Origin: Nanobdellota archaeon
GTDB lineage: Archaea; Nanobdellota; Nanobdellia; SCGC-AAA011-G17; GW2011-AR17
Direction: 5' to 3'
Assembly (NCBI GenBank): GCA_013329215.1
Contig: DUKS01000022.1
Location: 1 to 33,709, forward strand
DNA length: 33,709 nucleotides
The stretch's first letter is position 1, and each line of letters opens with the position of its first letter. Of the stretch, positions 14,635 to 21,311 are shown piece by piece. A program made the position numbers and the translations under genes. Under the pieces are notes generated by a model. The model searched no databases, was not told the DNA's origin, and was given only the letters and a program-made list of their open reading frames with translations.

Positions 14635-15101
14635 AACGCGTTGCAATCATAAGAATACACGGGGATTCAAAGCTGAGGCATGATGTTGTAAAGACATTTG
14701 ACCTGCTCAGGCTTTACAAGAAGCACACATGCATTGTTGTTGCAAATAACTCAACATACTCCGGGATGCTTCATAAGATAAAGGATTTTGCCACATGGGG
14801 CGAGCTGAAGCCTGAAGTGTTCAGGAAAATGATTGAGAAAAGGGGGAGGCTGCCCGGCAACAAGCCGCTCACAGAAGCGTACCTGAAAGATAAAACAGGG
14901 CTTGGCTTTGACGATTTCACAAAACAGTTCATGGAAGGCAAGAAAGAGCTGAACGATGTTCCCGGATTAAAGCACTTTTTCAAGCTTTGCCCGCCGGTGA
15001 AAGGATTTGAAAGGAAAGGGATAAAGATGCCTTTCAGCATGGGCGGCGTTGTAGGGTACAGGAAAGAATACATTAATGATTTGCTGGAGAGGATGCTATA
15101 A
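14631..15101 (+). CDS. rpl30: 50S ribosomal protein uL30
   Basis: uL30 in its long archaeal form (156 aa). The N-terminus RVAIIRIHGDSKLRHDVVKT, the core LRLYKKHTCIVVANNSTY and the C-terminal PPVKGFERKGIKMPFSMGG are typical. It overlaps uS5 by 4 nt and shares a base with the uL15 start (TAATG). Confidence 0.96.
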   Translation: MKRVAIIRIHGDSKLRHDVVKTFDLLRLYKKHTCIVVANNSTYSGMLHKIKDFATWGELKPEVFRKMIEKRGRLPGNKPLTEAYLKDKTGLGFDDFTKQFMEGKKELNDVPGLKHFFKLCPPVKGFERKGIKMPFSMGGVVGYRKEYINDLLERML

Positions 15102-15589
15102 TGAGCGTTAACAAGCGAAAGAAAAATTCAAGGTACCGCGGCAGCAAGACGCACGGCTGCGGCTCAATGAAGAAAAGGCGAGGGGCCGGCAATAAGGGCG
15201 GAACAGGCATGGCTGGAAGCGGCAAGAGAGCCCAGTCAAAGAAGCCGACGATTTTGAAATTATACGGAAACGAATACTTCGGCAAGCACGGCTTCAATAG
15301 GGTTGCGACACAGCATTTCAAGACAATCAATATTGCATTTTTGGAAGCAAAGTTTGAAGAGCTTCTTGCAAAGGGCACAATCAAGAACGAGAAAGGCATG
15401 TTCGAAGTTGATATTGAGGCGCTTGGCGCTGACAAGCTTTTGGGCACCGGAAACCCGACAAGAAAGTACCGCGTTAAGGCTATATTTGCCTCAGGCAGCG
15501 CTGCTGAAAAGATAACAGAAGCCGGCGGGGAAGTCATTGCAGAAAGCGCTTCTGAAGAGAAAGAAGAAGCAGAAGAAGAAAAGCAGTGA
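15101..15589 (+). CDS. rpl15: 50S ribosomal protein uL15
   Basis: uL15 is an assembly protein that threads into 23S rRNA. The N-terminus KKNSRYRGSKTHGCGSMKKR with GAGNKGGTGMAGSGKR and the C-terminal domain KLLGTGNPTRKYRVKA are typical. It is 162 aa and ends in an E/K/A-rich tail. It is the last gene of the ribosomal run before a gene on the opposite strand separates it from secY. Confidence 0.96.
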   Translation: MSVNKRKKNSRYRGSKTHGCGSMKKRRGAGNKGGTGMAGSGKRAQSKKPTILKLYGNEYFGKHGFNRVATQHFKTINIAFLEAKFEELLAKGTIKNEKGMFEVDIEALGADKLLGTGNPTRKYRVKAIFASGSAAEKITEAGGEVIAESASEEKEEAEEEKQ

Positions 15590-15614
15590 TTTTTCAGGTA
15601 TAAAATCGATTAAA

Positions 15615-16007
15615 TTAGTTTTGGGCTCCATACTTGTCTAATGCAAAAGAAAGTTTCTCTTTTAAATCCCCTAACTTTTCATATTCAATAATCTGTGCCT
15701 TCGGTATTCCTTGTGCAAGAGAGGTAATATAATTCCCTTTCTGATGAAGCAAAATTATTTCGTGGCCTAAACAGAAAGATATGCCTATTTCAATACCTAC
15801 ACCATGGCTTCTTTCAGAAACTTCAGCAATTAAAATATTGCATGCCTTCAGTTGCTCATAATCTCTTTTGAATATTTCAGCAGGTTTTCCGCCAATTTGA
15901 AATATAAAAGTATCAATTCTTTTACTTTGGGTCACCCGCTCTATTTCAGGGAGCAGATTAAGCCTTTCTTTTGTGTGAGTGATGGGGCATGTAATGTATG
16001 CTTTCAT
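15615..16007 (-). CDS. nucleoside 2-deoxyribosyltransferase-like / DNPH1-like nucleotide hydrolase
   Basis: The 130-aa protein matches the family that cleaves or transfers the N-glycosidic bond of deoxynucleosides or deoxynucleoside monophosphates. It starts KAYITCPI, has RDYEQLKACNILIAEVSE and SHGVGIEIG, where the Asp and the Glu correspond to the substrate-binding and nucleophilic residues of the family. The start is set at ATG 16007, because the track's TTG at 16055 adds 16 unrelated residues and overlaps the TATA box. The gene is inserted on the opposite strand between uL15 and secY, which are usually adjacent in archaea. A role in nucleotide salvage or pool cleaning is likely; the exact substrate is unknown. 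Confidence 0.8.
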   Translation of the reverse strand: MKAYITCPITHTKERLNLLPEIERVTQSKRIDTFIFQIGGKPAEIFKRDYEQLKACNILIAEVSERSHGVGIEIGISFCLGHEIILLHQKGNYITSLAQGIPKAQIIEYEKLGDLKEKLSFALDKYGAQN

Positions 16008-16027
16008 AGATACAGTACCTGAATGAA

Positions 16028-16038
16028 TTAATATAAAG
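16028..16038 (-). promoter_or_regulatory. TATA box for the nucleotide hydrolase-like gene
   Basis: CTTTATATTAA on the minus strand is centred about 26 nt before the ATG at 16007, so a leaderless or near-leaderless mRNA is expected. This spacing also argues against the upstream TTG start. Confidence 0.5.
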
Positions 16039-16167
16039 TTATCTATATGCGCCAAAAACTAATCGAGCCTGCCCGTTTATATGCCAGAAAATGGTATCTC
16101 TTCTCCTTCAACAATGCCCCTCACGAGATTTCCGGCGGGGCTCTGCCTTCCTGCCAGCATAGCACTC

Positions 16168-16216
16168 GAAAGCTTTCTCACTATCGTTCGAAACTTCCTG
16201 CTCGTTGAAACTCGCA
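16168..16216 (+). repeat. two GAAA-type promoter repeat units before secY
   Basis: An A-type unit (16168-16189, GAAAGCTTTCTCACTATCG...) is followed by a B-type unit (16190-16216, GAAACTTCCTGCTCGTTG...CGCA). A third GAAAGCTTTAAATA at 16217 carries the TATA box. The order A, B, TATA is the same as at the eL34 promoter. Confidence 0.7.
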
Positions 16217-16222
16217 GAAAGC

Positions 16223-16230
16223 TTTAAATA
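16223..16230 (+). promoter_or_regulatory. TATA box for secY
   Basis: TTTAAATA with the flank GAAAGC. The predicted transcript start is near 16253, leaving a leader of about 20 nt that contains the GGTGAT Shine-Dalgarno sequence at 16262-16267. Confidence 0.6.
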
Positions 16231-16272
16231 TACTCTGATGCTTCCTTCCTTGAATATTATCGGTGATAATGA

Positions 16273-17685
16273 GTGGTTAACTTCAACAGCATACTGGCGA
16301 ACCTTCCAGAGGTCAAAGGGCCTTTGCAGAAGCATCTGCCTTTTAAGGAGAAATTAAAATGGACAGGCATTGTGCTTGTATTGTTCTTCTTATTGGGATT
16401 AGTCCCGCTTTACGGGCTTGGTGTCAATGCACTGCAGCAGTTTGAGCAGCTGTCAATCATATTGGGCGCAAGCTTCGGCTCGCTTGCCACGCTTGGAATA
16501 GGGCCTCTGGTTACTGCTTCAATCGTATTGCAGTTGCTGAACGGGTCAGGCATAATGAAGTTTGACCTGACATCGCCTGAAGGCAAGAAGAGATTCCACG
16601 CGCTTCAGAAGCTGCTTGGGGTGTTTTTCATATTCTTTGAGGGCGCGATATACGTGTTTTTGGGCGGGCTTCTGCCTCCTGAAGCGCTTCCGCCTGCAAC
16701 TTACAGGACAATGGAGCTGTTGCTTGTTGCGCAGATTGCGCTTGGCGGCATTGCAATCATGTTCATGGATGAAGTCTGCAACAAATGGGGGTTTGGAAGC
16801 GGCATTAGCCTGTTCATAGCAGCAGGAGTTTCGCAGGAAATAATCATAAGGGCGTTCAGCCCGCTGACAACAGCAGGCAGCTTTGCATTCGGAAGTTCGC
16901 AGCCCCCAATAGGAAAAGTCTGGGTATTTTTCATTTCATTACTGAGCAGGAATCCGACAGGAGCCGCGCTTGCTTTGTCCGCAATAATAGCAACTATCAT
17001 TGTGTTTATATTTTCGGTTTATGCGCAGTCAATGAAAGTTGAAATCCCTCTATCTTTTGGGAGGGTGAGAGGGCACGGCATAAGATGGCCGCTGCACTTC
17101 ATATACACATCCAACATCCCTGTCATATTGGTTGCGGCTTTAATGGCAAACATGCAGCTTTGGGCGCGTTTGCTCCAAAACTGGGGGCATCCCATACTGG
17201 GAACGTTCTCAGGCAATACGCCTGCTTCAGGTTTAATCGCATGGATTAACCCACCTAACATGGTTGAAAGCATTATCACAGGCAGCTTCAGGGGGATTGA
17301 CATGGGGCATGCCCTGATTTATATGCTGTTCATGATTGTCGGCTCAATAATATTTTCAATATTCTGGGTGCAAACCTCTGGGATGGATGCAAAAAGCCAG
17401 GCAAAGCAGATACTTGCTTCTGGCCTGCAGATACCCGGCTTCAGGAGGGACGAGAGGATTCTTGAGCATATTCTTTCAAGGTATATATTCCCGCTGACAA
17501 TAATGGGCGCCGCGCTGGTCGGATTCCTTGCTTCGACAGCAGACCTGCTGGGCGCGTTGTCAAGGGGCACCGGTATACTTCTTACTGTCATGATTGTGTA
17601 CAGGATGTATGAGGACATTGCAAAGCAGCACATGATGGACATGCATCCTGCATTGAGAAAGATGATGGGCGGCGGCTCTGAATAG
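16273..17685 (+). CDS. secY: protein translocase subunit SecY
   Basis: SecY is the channel of the Sec translocon that exports and inserts proteins in the cell membrane. The 470-aa protein has about ten hydrophobic segments, the N-terminal plug region FFLLGLVPLYGLGVNAL, the conserved SFGSLATLGIGPLVTASIVL and a cytoplasmic loop QIPGFRRDERILEHIL. Translation starts at GTG 16273, five bases after GGTGAT. An ATG at 16269 is out of frame and meets a stop after three codons. It has its own promoter with repeat units upstream and does not depend on read-through from the ribosomal operon. Confidence 0.96.
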   Translation: MVNFNSILANLPEVKGPLQKHLPFKEKLKWTGIVLVLFFLLGLVPLYGLGVNALQQFEQLSIILGASFGSLATLGIGPLVTASIVLQLLNGSGIMKFDLTSPEGKKRFHALQKLLGVFFIFFEGAIYVFLGGLLPPEALPPATYRTMELLLVAQIALGGIAIMFMDEVCNKWGFGSGISLFIAAGVSQEIIIRAFSPLTTAGSFAFGSSQPPIGKVWVFFISLLSRNPTGAALALSAIIATIIVFIFSVYAQSMKVEIPLSFGRVRGHGIRWPLHFIYTSNIPVILVAALMANMQLWARLLQNWGHPILGTFSGNTPASGLIAWINPPNMVESIITGSFRGIDMGHALIYMLFMIVGSIIFSIFWVQTSGMDAKSQAKQILASGLQIPGFRRDERILEHILSRYIFPLTIMGAALVGFLASTADLLGALSRGTGILLTVMIVYRMYEDIAKQHMMDMHPALRKMMGGGSE

Positions 17686-17688
17686 CTG

Positions 17689-17726
17689 GTTGGTGGCTTG
17701 TAGCTGGTAGGCAGTGCGCGGTTAGC
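17689..17726 (+). repeat. GT-rich 3' element after secY
   Basis: Shortly after the secY stop lies GGTGGCTTGTAGCTGGTAGG followed by CAGTGCGCGGTTAGC. A related element (GGCTCGTAGCTGGTGGCTAA) lies the same way round after the P1 gene at 31671-31715 on the minus strand. Both sit between a stop codon and the next gene. Confidence 0.45.
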
Positions 17727-17744
17727 AAAAGAGGGTGATGATTA

Positions 17745-18167
17745 GTGGCAAAGGATTTTGATGGGATTGTTGCAATTGTATTCAGGCGCGGAAGGCCTGA
17801 CAAGTTTGTTCTTGTGCAAAACAGGAAGACAGGCAATGTTTCTTTCCCTTCCGGCGCAATGCTTGAATCTGAGGATTCTGCAGCAGACGCCATGGCGCGG
17901 GAAGTCAGGGCGCAGACAGGATTAAAGCCTGAAGACTACGAGGCAAAGCAGATTCCGCTCGGCTTTGAGTTTGTTTCTTACAACGGCACGAACGCAGAAA
18001 GGACAAGGCAGGTTGTTTTTCTCGTTGAGACCTTGAACACAATAAGCGCGCCTGAAGATGTTAATTTTAAAATCAGGGTATGGACCACTGCTGACGAGAT
18101 TATCCAAATGCTTGCTGTGAAGGAAGCAAAGCAGCTGTTTGAGAAAGCGATTAAGTTTATCAGATAA
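17745..18167 (+). CDS. Nudix-like protein with degenerate Nudix box
   Basis: Nudix enzymes hydrolyse nucleoside diphosphates linked to other groups. The 140-aa protein has the fold-like start DGIVAIVFRRGRPDKFVLVQ and a Nudix-box region beginning at Gly in PSGAMLESEDSAADAMAREV. The box departs from GX5EX7REUXEEXGU: one residue is inserted before RE, and the metal-binding EE is AQ (REVRAQTGL). Activity may therefore be lost or changed. The GTG start has GGTGAT five bases upstream, the same layout as secY 60 bp before, so it is probably in the secY operon. Confidence 0.8.
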   Translation: MAKDFDGIVAIVFRRGRPDKFVLVQNRKTGNVSFPSGAMLESEDSAADAMAREVRAQTGLKPEDYEAKQIPLGFEFVSYNGTNAERTRQVVFLVETLNTISAPEDVNFKIRVWTTADEIIQMLAVKEAKQLFEKAIKFIR

Positions 18168-18177
18168 GGCAATGCCC

Positions 18178-18197
18178 TAAGCTTTGTTCGCTGCGCC
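18178..18197 (+). repeat. degenerate A-type promoter unit before the EMC3-like gene
   Basis: TAAGCTTTGTTCGCTGCGCC resembles the A-type unit (GAAAGTTTTCTCGCTGCC). It lies just upstream of a TATA box, as at secY and eL34, but only one copy is present and several bases differ. Confidence 0.4.
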
Positions 18198-18213
18198 CCC
18201 CTTATTCGGAAGA

Positions 18214-18221
18214 TTTTTAAA
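18214..18221 (+). promoter_or_regulatory. TATA box for the EMC3-like gene
   Basis: TTTTTAAA with an A-rich flank is centred 26 nt before the ATG at 18244, predicting a leaderless mRNA and supporting that ATG over the track's start at 18184. Confidence 0.55.
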
Positions 18222-18243
18222 CCATTGCGCAATCTATAACCTC

Positions 18244-18690
18244 ATGTTTGACTCATTTTTCAATACAGTGCTCGGCCCTTTGATGAAGCTGCCTGAGCCT
18301 TTTCCGATTATTGCAATAAGCTTTCTTATAACCATGGTTACAACGCTTGTTTACAAGTATGCTACTGACCAGGAAGTCATGAAGACGCTGAAAGAGGACA
18401 TGAAGGCGATGCAGGCTGAGATGAAGGGCCTCAAGGACCAGCCTGATAAGCTGATGTCAATGCAGAAGCAGGCAATGGAAAAGAACATGAAGTACATGAT
18501 GAAGAGCTTCAAGCCCATGCTTATTACATTCCTGCCTGTGATTATATTTTTCAGCTGGCTAAACAAGTATTACGCTGCTGTGGGAAAGATAATGTTCACT
18601 GACACTTGGGGCATAAACTGGATATGGCTTTACATCATATCCTCGCTGGTGTTCAGCATGGCAATGAGAAAGATTCTGAAAGTGTATTAA
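18244..18690 (+). CDS. EMC3/TMCO1-like membrane insertase (DUF106, Oxa1/YidC superfamily)
   Basis: Archaeal members of this family are predicted to help insert membrane proteins and commonly lie near secY. The 148-aa protein has three hydrophobic segments (about residues 17-36, 91-108 and 124-143). Between the first two lies a charged, methionine-rich coiled coil (EDMKAMQAEMKGLKDQPDKL), the cytosolic hairpin typical of the superfamily. The start at 18244 is set by the TATA spacing and the family N-terminus. Its 3' end overlaps the radical SAM gene on the other strand by 4 bp. Confidence 0.88.
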   Translation: MFDSFFNTVLGPLMKLPEPFPIIAISFLITMVTTLVYKYATDQEVMKTLKEDMKAMQAEMKGLKDQPDKLMSMQKQAMEKNMKYMMKSFKPMLITFLPVIIFFSWLNKYYAAVGKIMFTDTWGINWIWLYIISSLVFSMAMRKILKVY

Positions 18691-19511
18691 AGAGACGTTG
18701 CTTTTGACCTGGCCATATGCCTCTCGTGGTCCACAACTGTCCTCTGCAATATGCATTCCAGAGATTCTGTTTTTAGGTCCCCGATGACTTCTTCGGAATC
18801 GCCTGATGTTATGCTCATTGTAAAATCAGGATTGACAAAGATATACGCCCGTTCGGTGTCTTTGCGCCCTGAACAAAAAGAAAGCCTGAACGGATAATTT
18901 CCCTGCCCTAACCTCTCCTTTAGCTCTTCAAACTCAGCCTGTGCAATTTCCAGGTCGCCGTATGCTTTTGCGCCCAATGACCTTTTTACAACACCGTTAA
19001 GGCCATAAATTCTTGGATGAATTTCATCAGCCAGGTATTGGGCAATGTTTTGGGCATCCCCTATGTTTCTTCTGCTGACTGCTGTTGTAATCTTGACAGG
19101 TATTCCCAGTTCCGTTGCTATGCTGCTTATGTTCCTTACAATCTCAAAATGGCCCTGCCTTCTGGCGATTGAATCATGCAACTGGGCAGTTGAGCCGTGC
19201 AGGGGCAGCCCGAGAATGGACAAATATTCCTGCAATGACGCCAGATACTCCCTGTTAAGGTTTATGCCGTTTGTATCCAATCTTACATTAAAGCCATATG
19301 ATGAGCATTCCCGGACCAGGCCCGGCAAATCATCCCTTAATGTAGGCTCGCCGCCTGTCAGTATTATTGCGGAAAAGCCGGCTGATTTCGCTTCGGTTAA
19401 TAGTTTGGTTTCATATCCTCTTACAATTCTTCTGGTATGGTCCCTGAAGCACATGACACAGCCCATATTGCAGCCTGATTCAACCTTCCAATATAGGTTC
19501 ATGTAAGCCAT
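18687..19511 (-). CDS. radical SAM protein
   Basis: This is a radical S-adenosylmethionine enzyme. The CX3CX2C motif binding the 4Fe-4S cluster is CNMGCVMC at residues 14-21, and the SAM-binding GGEPTL follows at about 53-58. The 274-aa protein resembles small single-cluster radical SAM proteins. The C-terminal part (AYIFVNPDFTM) looks like the substrate domain of SPASM-type proteins but lacks its cysteine sets, with only two scattered cysteines. The substrate cannot be inferred. A TATA box at 19533-19541 on the minus strand indicates a leaderless mRNA starting at the ATG 19511. Confidence 0.88.
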   Translation of the reverse strand: MAYMNLYWKVESGCNMGCVMCFRDHTRRIVRGYETKLLTEAKSAGFSAIILTGGEPTLRDDLPGLVRECSSYGFNVRLDTNGINLNREYLASLQEYLSILGLPLHGSTAQLHDSIARRQGHFEIVRNISSIATELGIPVKITTAVSRRNIGDAQNIAQYLADEIHPRIYGLNGVVKRSLGAKAYGDLEIAQAEFEELKERLGQGNYPFRLSFCSGRKDTERAYIFVNPDFTMSITSGDSEEVIGDLKTESLECILQRTVVDHERHMARSKATSL

Positions 19512-19532
19512 AAGGCTGGGAGTTGGTTTAAT

Positions 19533-19541
19533 CTATATAAA
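19533..19541 (-). promoter_or_regulatory. TATA box for the radical SAM gene
   Basis: TTTATATAG on the minus strand is centred 26 nt before the start codon at 19511. Confidence 0.55.
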
Positions 19542-19618
19542 CATTTGCGTGTTTTCTGTAAGAAAGGGCGCGTTTCCACGGCGTCGCCCTTCCTTCCTTG
19601 CGGCGATACGAACCATTA

Positions 19619-19754
19619 GAAAGTTTTCTCGCTGCCACTCGAAAGTTCCTGCTCCTTCGTCGCAGAAACTTTTCTCGCTATAGCCCAAAACTTTCCTCGT
19701 CATGCTCAGAAACCTTTCTCGCTATCGCTCGAAAGTTCCTGCTCCATTGTCGCA
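19619..19754 (+). repeat. six-unit tandem array of 22/24-bp GAAA repeats before eL34
   Basis: Six adjacent units each begin with GAAA (once AAAA): 19619-19640, 19641-19664, 19665-19686, 19687-19708, 19709-19730 and 19731-19754. Four are A-type, 22 bp, close to GAAACcTTTCTCGCTATCGC. Two are B-type, 24 bp, GAAAGTTCCTGCTCCwTyGT plus CGCA. The order is A-B-A-A-A-B, and the seventh GAAACC continues directly into the TATA box. The 302-bp gap between the radical SAM gene and eL34 holds this array, the two promoters and a short GC-rich stretch at 19567-19611. Confidence 0.85.
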
Positions 19755-19760
19755 GAAACC

Positions 19761-19768
19761 TTTATAAA
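19761..19768 (+). promoter_or_regulatory. TATA box for eL34-eL14-prefoldin
   Basis: TTTATAAA with the flank GAAACC, identical over CCTTTATAAAC to the promoter at 3023-3033. The transcript should start near 19790, with GAGGT at 19801-19805 as the Shine-Dalgarno sequence of eL34. Confidence 0.65.
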
Positions 19769-19813
19769 CCCCCTCAATCTTCTGCATACAAGTAATTTAC
19801 GAGGTAAATCAAA

Positions 19814-20083
19814 ATGCCAGCACCAAGATTCAGGTCAAGAACATTCAGGAGGGTTTTTGTAAAGCTCCCAGGCGGGACTACAAAGATTCAGTACAGGAAG
19901 AGAAAGCCTGCAAAGGCACACTGCGCAGGATGCGGAGCTTTGCTTCCGGGCGTGCCCAGGGAAAGGCCGTACAAGATGCAGAGAATGCCAAAGACACAGA
20001 AGAGGCCGGAAAGAAAGTTCGGCGGCTTATTCTGCACAAGATGCTCAAGGCTCAGGCTCAAACAGGCCGCAAGGCATCTGTAA
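19814..20083 (+). CDS. rpl34e: 50S ribosomal protein eL34
   Basis: eL34 is an archaeal/eukaryotic large-subunit protein. The 89-aa sequence shows the RSRTFRRVFVKLPGGTTKIQ N-terminus and a zinc-type set of four cysteines, CAGC and CTRC. The length is normal. It heads a group with eL14 and prefoldin alpha. Confidence 0.95.
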   Translation: MPAPRFRSRTFRRVFVKLPGGTTKIQYRKRKPAKAHCAGCGALLPGVPRERPYKMQRMPKTQKRPERKFGGLFCTRCSRLRLKQAARHL

Positions 20084-20100
20084 TATTCCTTTCATCCTTA

Positions 20101-20160
20101 ATGGAATGGAAGAAGCGCAACTGGCGACAGGGCGCGGACGAACATCGAGGAGGAATCTAA
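20101..20160 (+). other. 19-codon mini-ORF before eL14
   Basis: In the 78-bp gap after eL34 an ATG opens a 19-residue frame (MEWKKRNWRQGADEHRGGI) that ends one base before the eL14 ATG, the same stop-to-start spacing as in the ribosomal operon. Its end contains GAGGAGG, which serves eL14 as ribosome-binding site. It shows no clear homology to the other two mini-ORFs and may be fortuitous. Confidence 0.35.
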
Positions 20161-20161
20161 A

Positions 20162-20473
20162 ATGATGGACATAGGCAGGGTCTGTATGAAAATTGCAGGC
20201 AGGGATTCTGGCAACGTAGCCATAATTGTTGACAAGATAGACGAGAACTTCGTTGTTGTAAACGGCAATGTAAGAAGGAAAAGATGCAACATAAAGCACC
20301 TTGAGCCGACTGAAAAGCTCGTTGCAATACAGCAGAACGCTTCCACAGAGGAAGTGCATGCTGCAATGAAGGATGCAGGCTTTGAAGTCAAGAGGCACGC
20401 AGAGCCGAAGGCTGAGAAGCCCGCAAAAGCTGAAAAAAAGGCAGAGAAAGCGCCTGTTAAAAAGGTAAAGTAA
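20162..20473 (+). CDS. rpl14e: 50S ribosomal protein eL14
   Basis: eL14 is an archaeal/eukaryotic protein with an SH3-like KOW fold. MMDIGRVCMKIAGRDSGNVA, then VNGNVRRKRCNIKHLEPTEK are typical. The family core ends near residue 78 and is followed by an A/K/E-rich tail of about 25 residues. Two ATGs are adjacent (20162 and 20165); either could be used. Confidence 0.94.
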   Translation: MMDIGRVCMKIAGRDSGNVAIIVDKIDENFVVVNGNVRRKRCNIKHLEPTEKLVAIQQNASTEEVHAAMKDAGFEVKRHAEPKAEKPAKAEKKAEKAPVKKVK

Positions 20474-20474
20474 G

Positions 20475-20879
20475 ATGGAAGAAGAAGCGCAGCAGAAATA
20501 CCTTGAATACCAGATGCTGAACAACCAGGTCAGGCAGCTTATGCAGGAAATCCAGTCAATGGAGCAGCAGGTGAAAGAGCTTGAAATGCTTGTTGAAGGC
20601 GTTGAAGAGCTGGGCAAGGCAAAGGCAGGCACTGAAATACTCTCGTCGCTCGGCGGCGGCATTTACGTGAAGACAACTCTTACCAATAACAACGAGATAC
20701 TTATCAATTCGGGCGCAAGGATCATGACAACAAAGACACGGGATGAGGCAAAAGCTTTGCTTTCAGAGCAGCTTGAGCAGGTTAAGAAAGTTGTCGCGCA
20801 GATGCAGGCTGACTTCCAGGGCGGAGTGCAGAGGCTTGTGGTGCTTGAGTCAGATCTGAAGAAAGCGCAGAAGAAATGA
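20475..20879 (+). CDS. pfdA: prefoldin subunit alpha
   Basis: Prefoldin is a jellyfish-shaped chaperone (two alpha, four beta subunits) that captures unfolded proteins in the cytosol. The 134-aa protein has an N-terminal helix EYQMLNNQVRQLMQEIQSME, a central double hairpin GTEILSSLGGGIYVKTTLTN with INSGARIMTTKTRDEA, and a C-terminal helix, the alpha-class layout. It starts one base after eL14; a link with ribosomal genes is common in archaea. Confidence 0.94.
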   Translation: MEEEAQQKYLEYQMLNNQVRQLMQEIQSMEQQVKELEMLVEGVEELGKAKAGTEILSSLGGGIYVKTTLTNNNEILINSGARIMTTKTRDEAKALLSEQLEQVKKVVAQMQADFQGGVQRLVVLESDLKKAQKK

Positions 20880-20943
20880 GGCTCAGAAGTAATTATAGCA
20901 GGTAGGCGGTAGTTATAATAAAGAGCAGTGGGGGGCAAATAAA

Positions 20944-21309
20944 ATGGCAAGATACGAAAAAGTAAGCAAAGATGAGACAATAGCAGATATTTGGAGGAGG
21001 AGGGTTAATCCAGAATCTCCAGGAGGGCCATGCCTGGAGCTTGAAGGCATTTGCAGGGGAGTAATAAGCACGCCTTTAGCGGAGGACCACCGCCATGCCA
21101 ACTATAGATACGAAGGAGTTCTCCAAAGGCCGAATGGCGAATTTATTGGATTTTGGGGAATAGGGTATTCGCTTGAAGGCGCAATAGCAAAAGCCAGCTC
21201 TGAAACAGCAATGCCTGTAACAATGCAGGTATGTTTCTCAGGGGAATTACTTTCAGTGCAGGGCTTGAAGTTAGGCAATATAAAATCCTATAACTATCAA
21301 GAAGAATAA
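20944..21309 (+). CDS. hypothetical protein (121 aa)
   Basis: I do not recognise this protein. It has no signal peptide or membrane segment. The C-terminal half reads as alternating beta strands and one helix (GEFIGFWGIGYSLEGAIAKA, PVTMQVCFSGELLSVQGLKL). It is two bases upstream of the wHTH-nucleotidyltransferase gene and probably co-transcribed with it, which may point to a functional pair. Confidence 0.7.
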   Translation: MARYEKVSKDETIADIWRRRVNPESPGGPCLELEGICRGVISTPLAEDHRHANYRYEGVLQRPNGEFIGFWGIGYSLEGAIAKASSETAMPVTMQVCFSGELLSVQGLKLGNIKSYNYQEE

Positions 21310-21311
21310 AA

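Noticed and set aside
16091-16162. 24-codon ORF after a TTTATAT element upstream of the secY promoter
   Set aside because: Composition is not protein-like, there is no ribosome-binding site, and it overlaps the repeat region.
19619-19770. CRISPR array
   Set aside because: The units are contiguous 22-24 bp repeats without spacers, only moderately identical, end in a promoter, and no cas gene is present.
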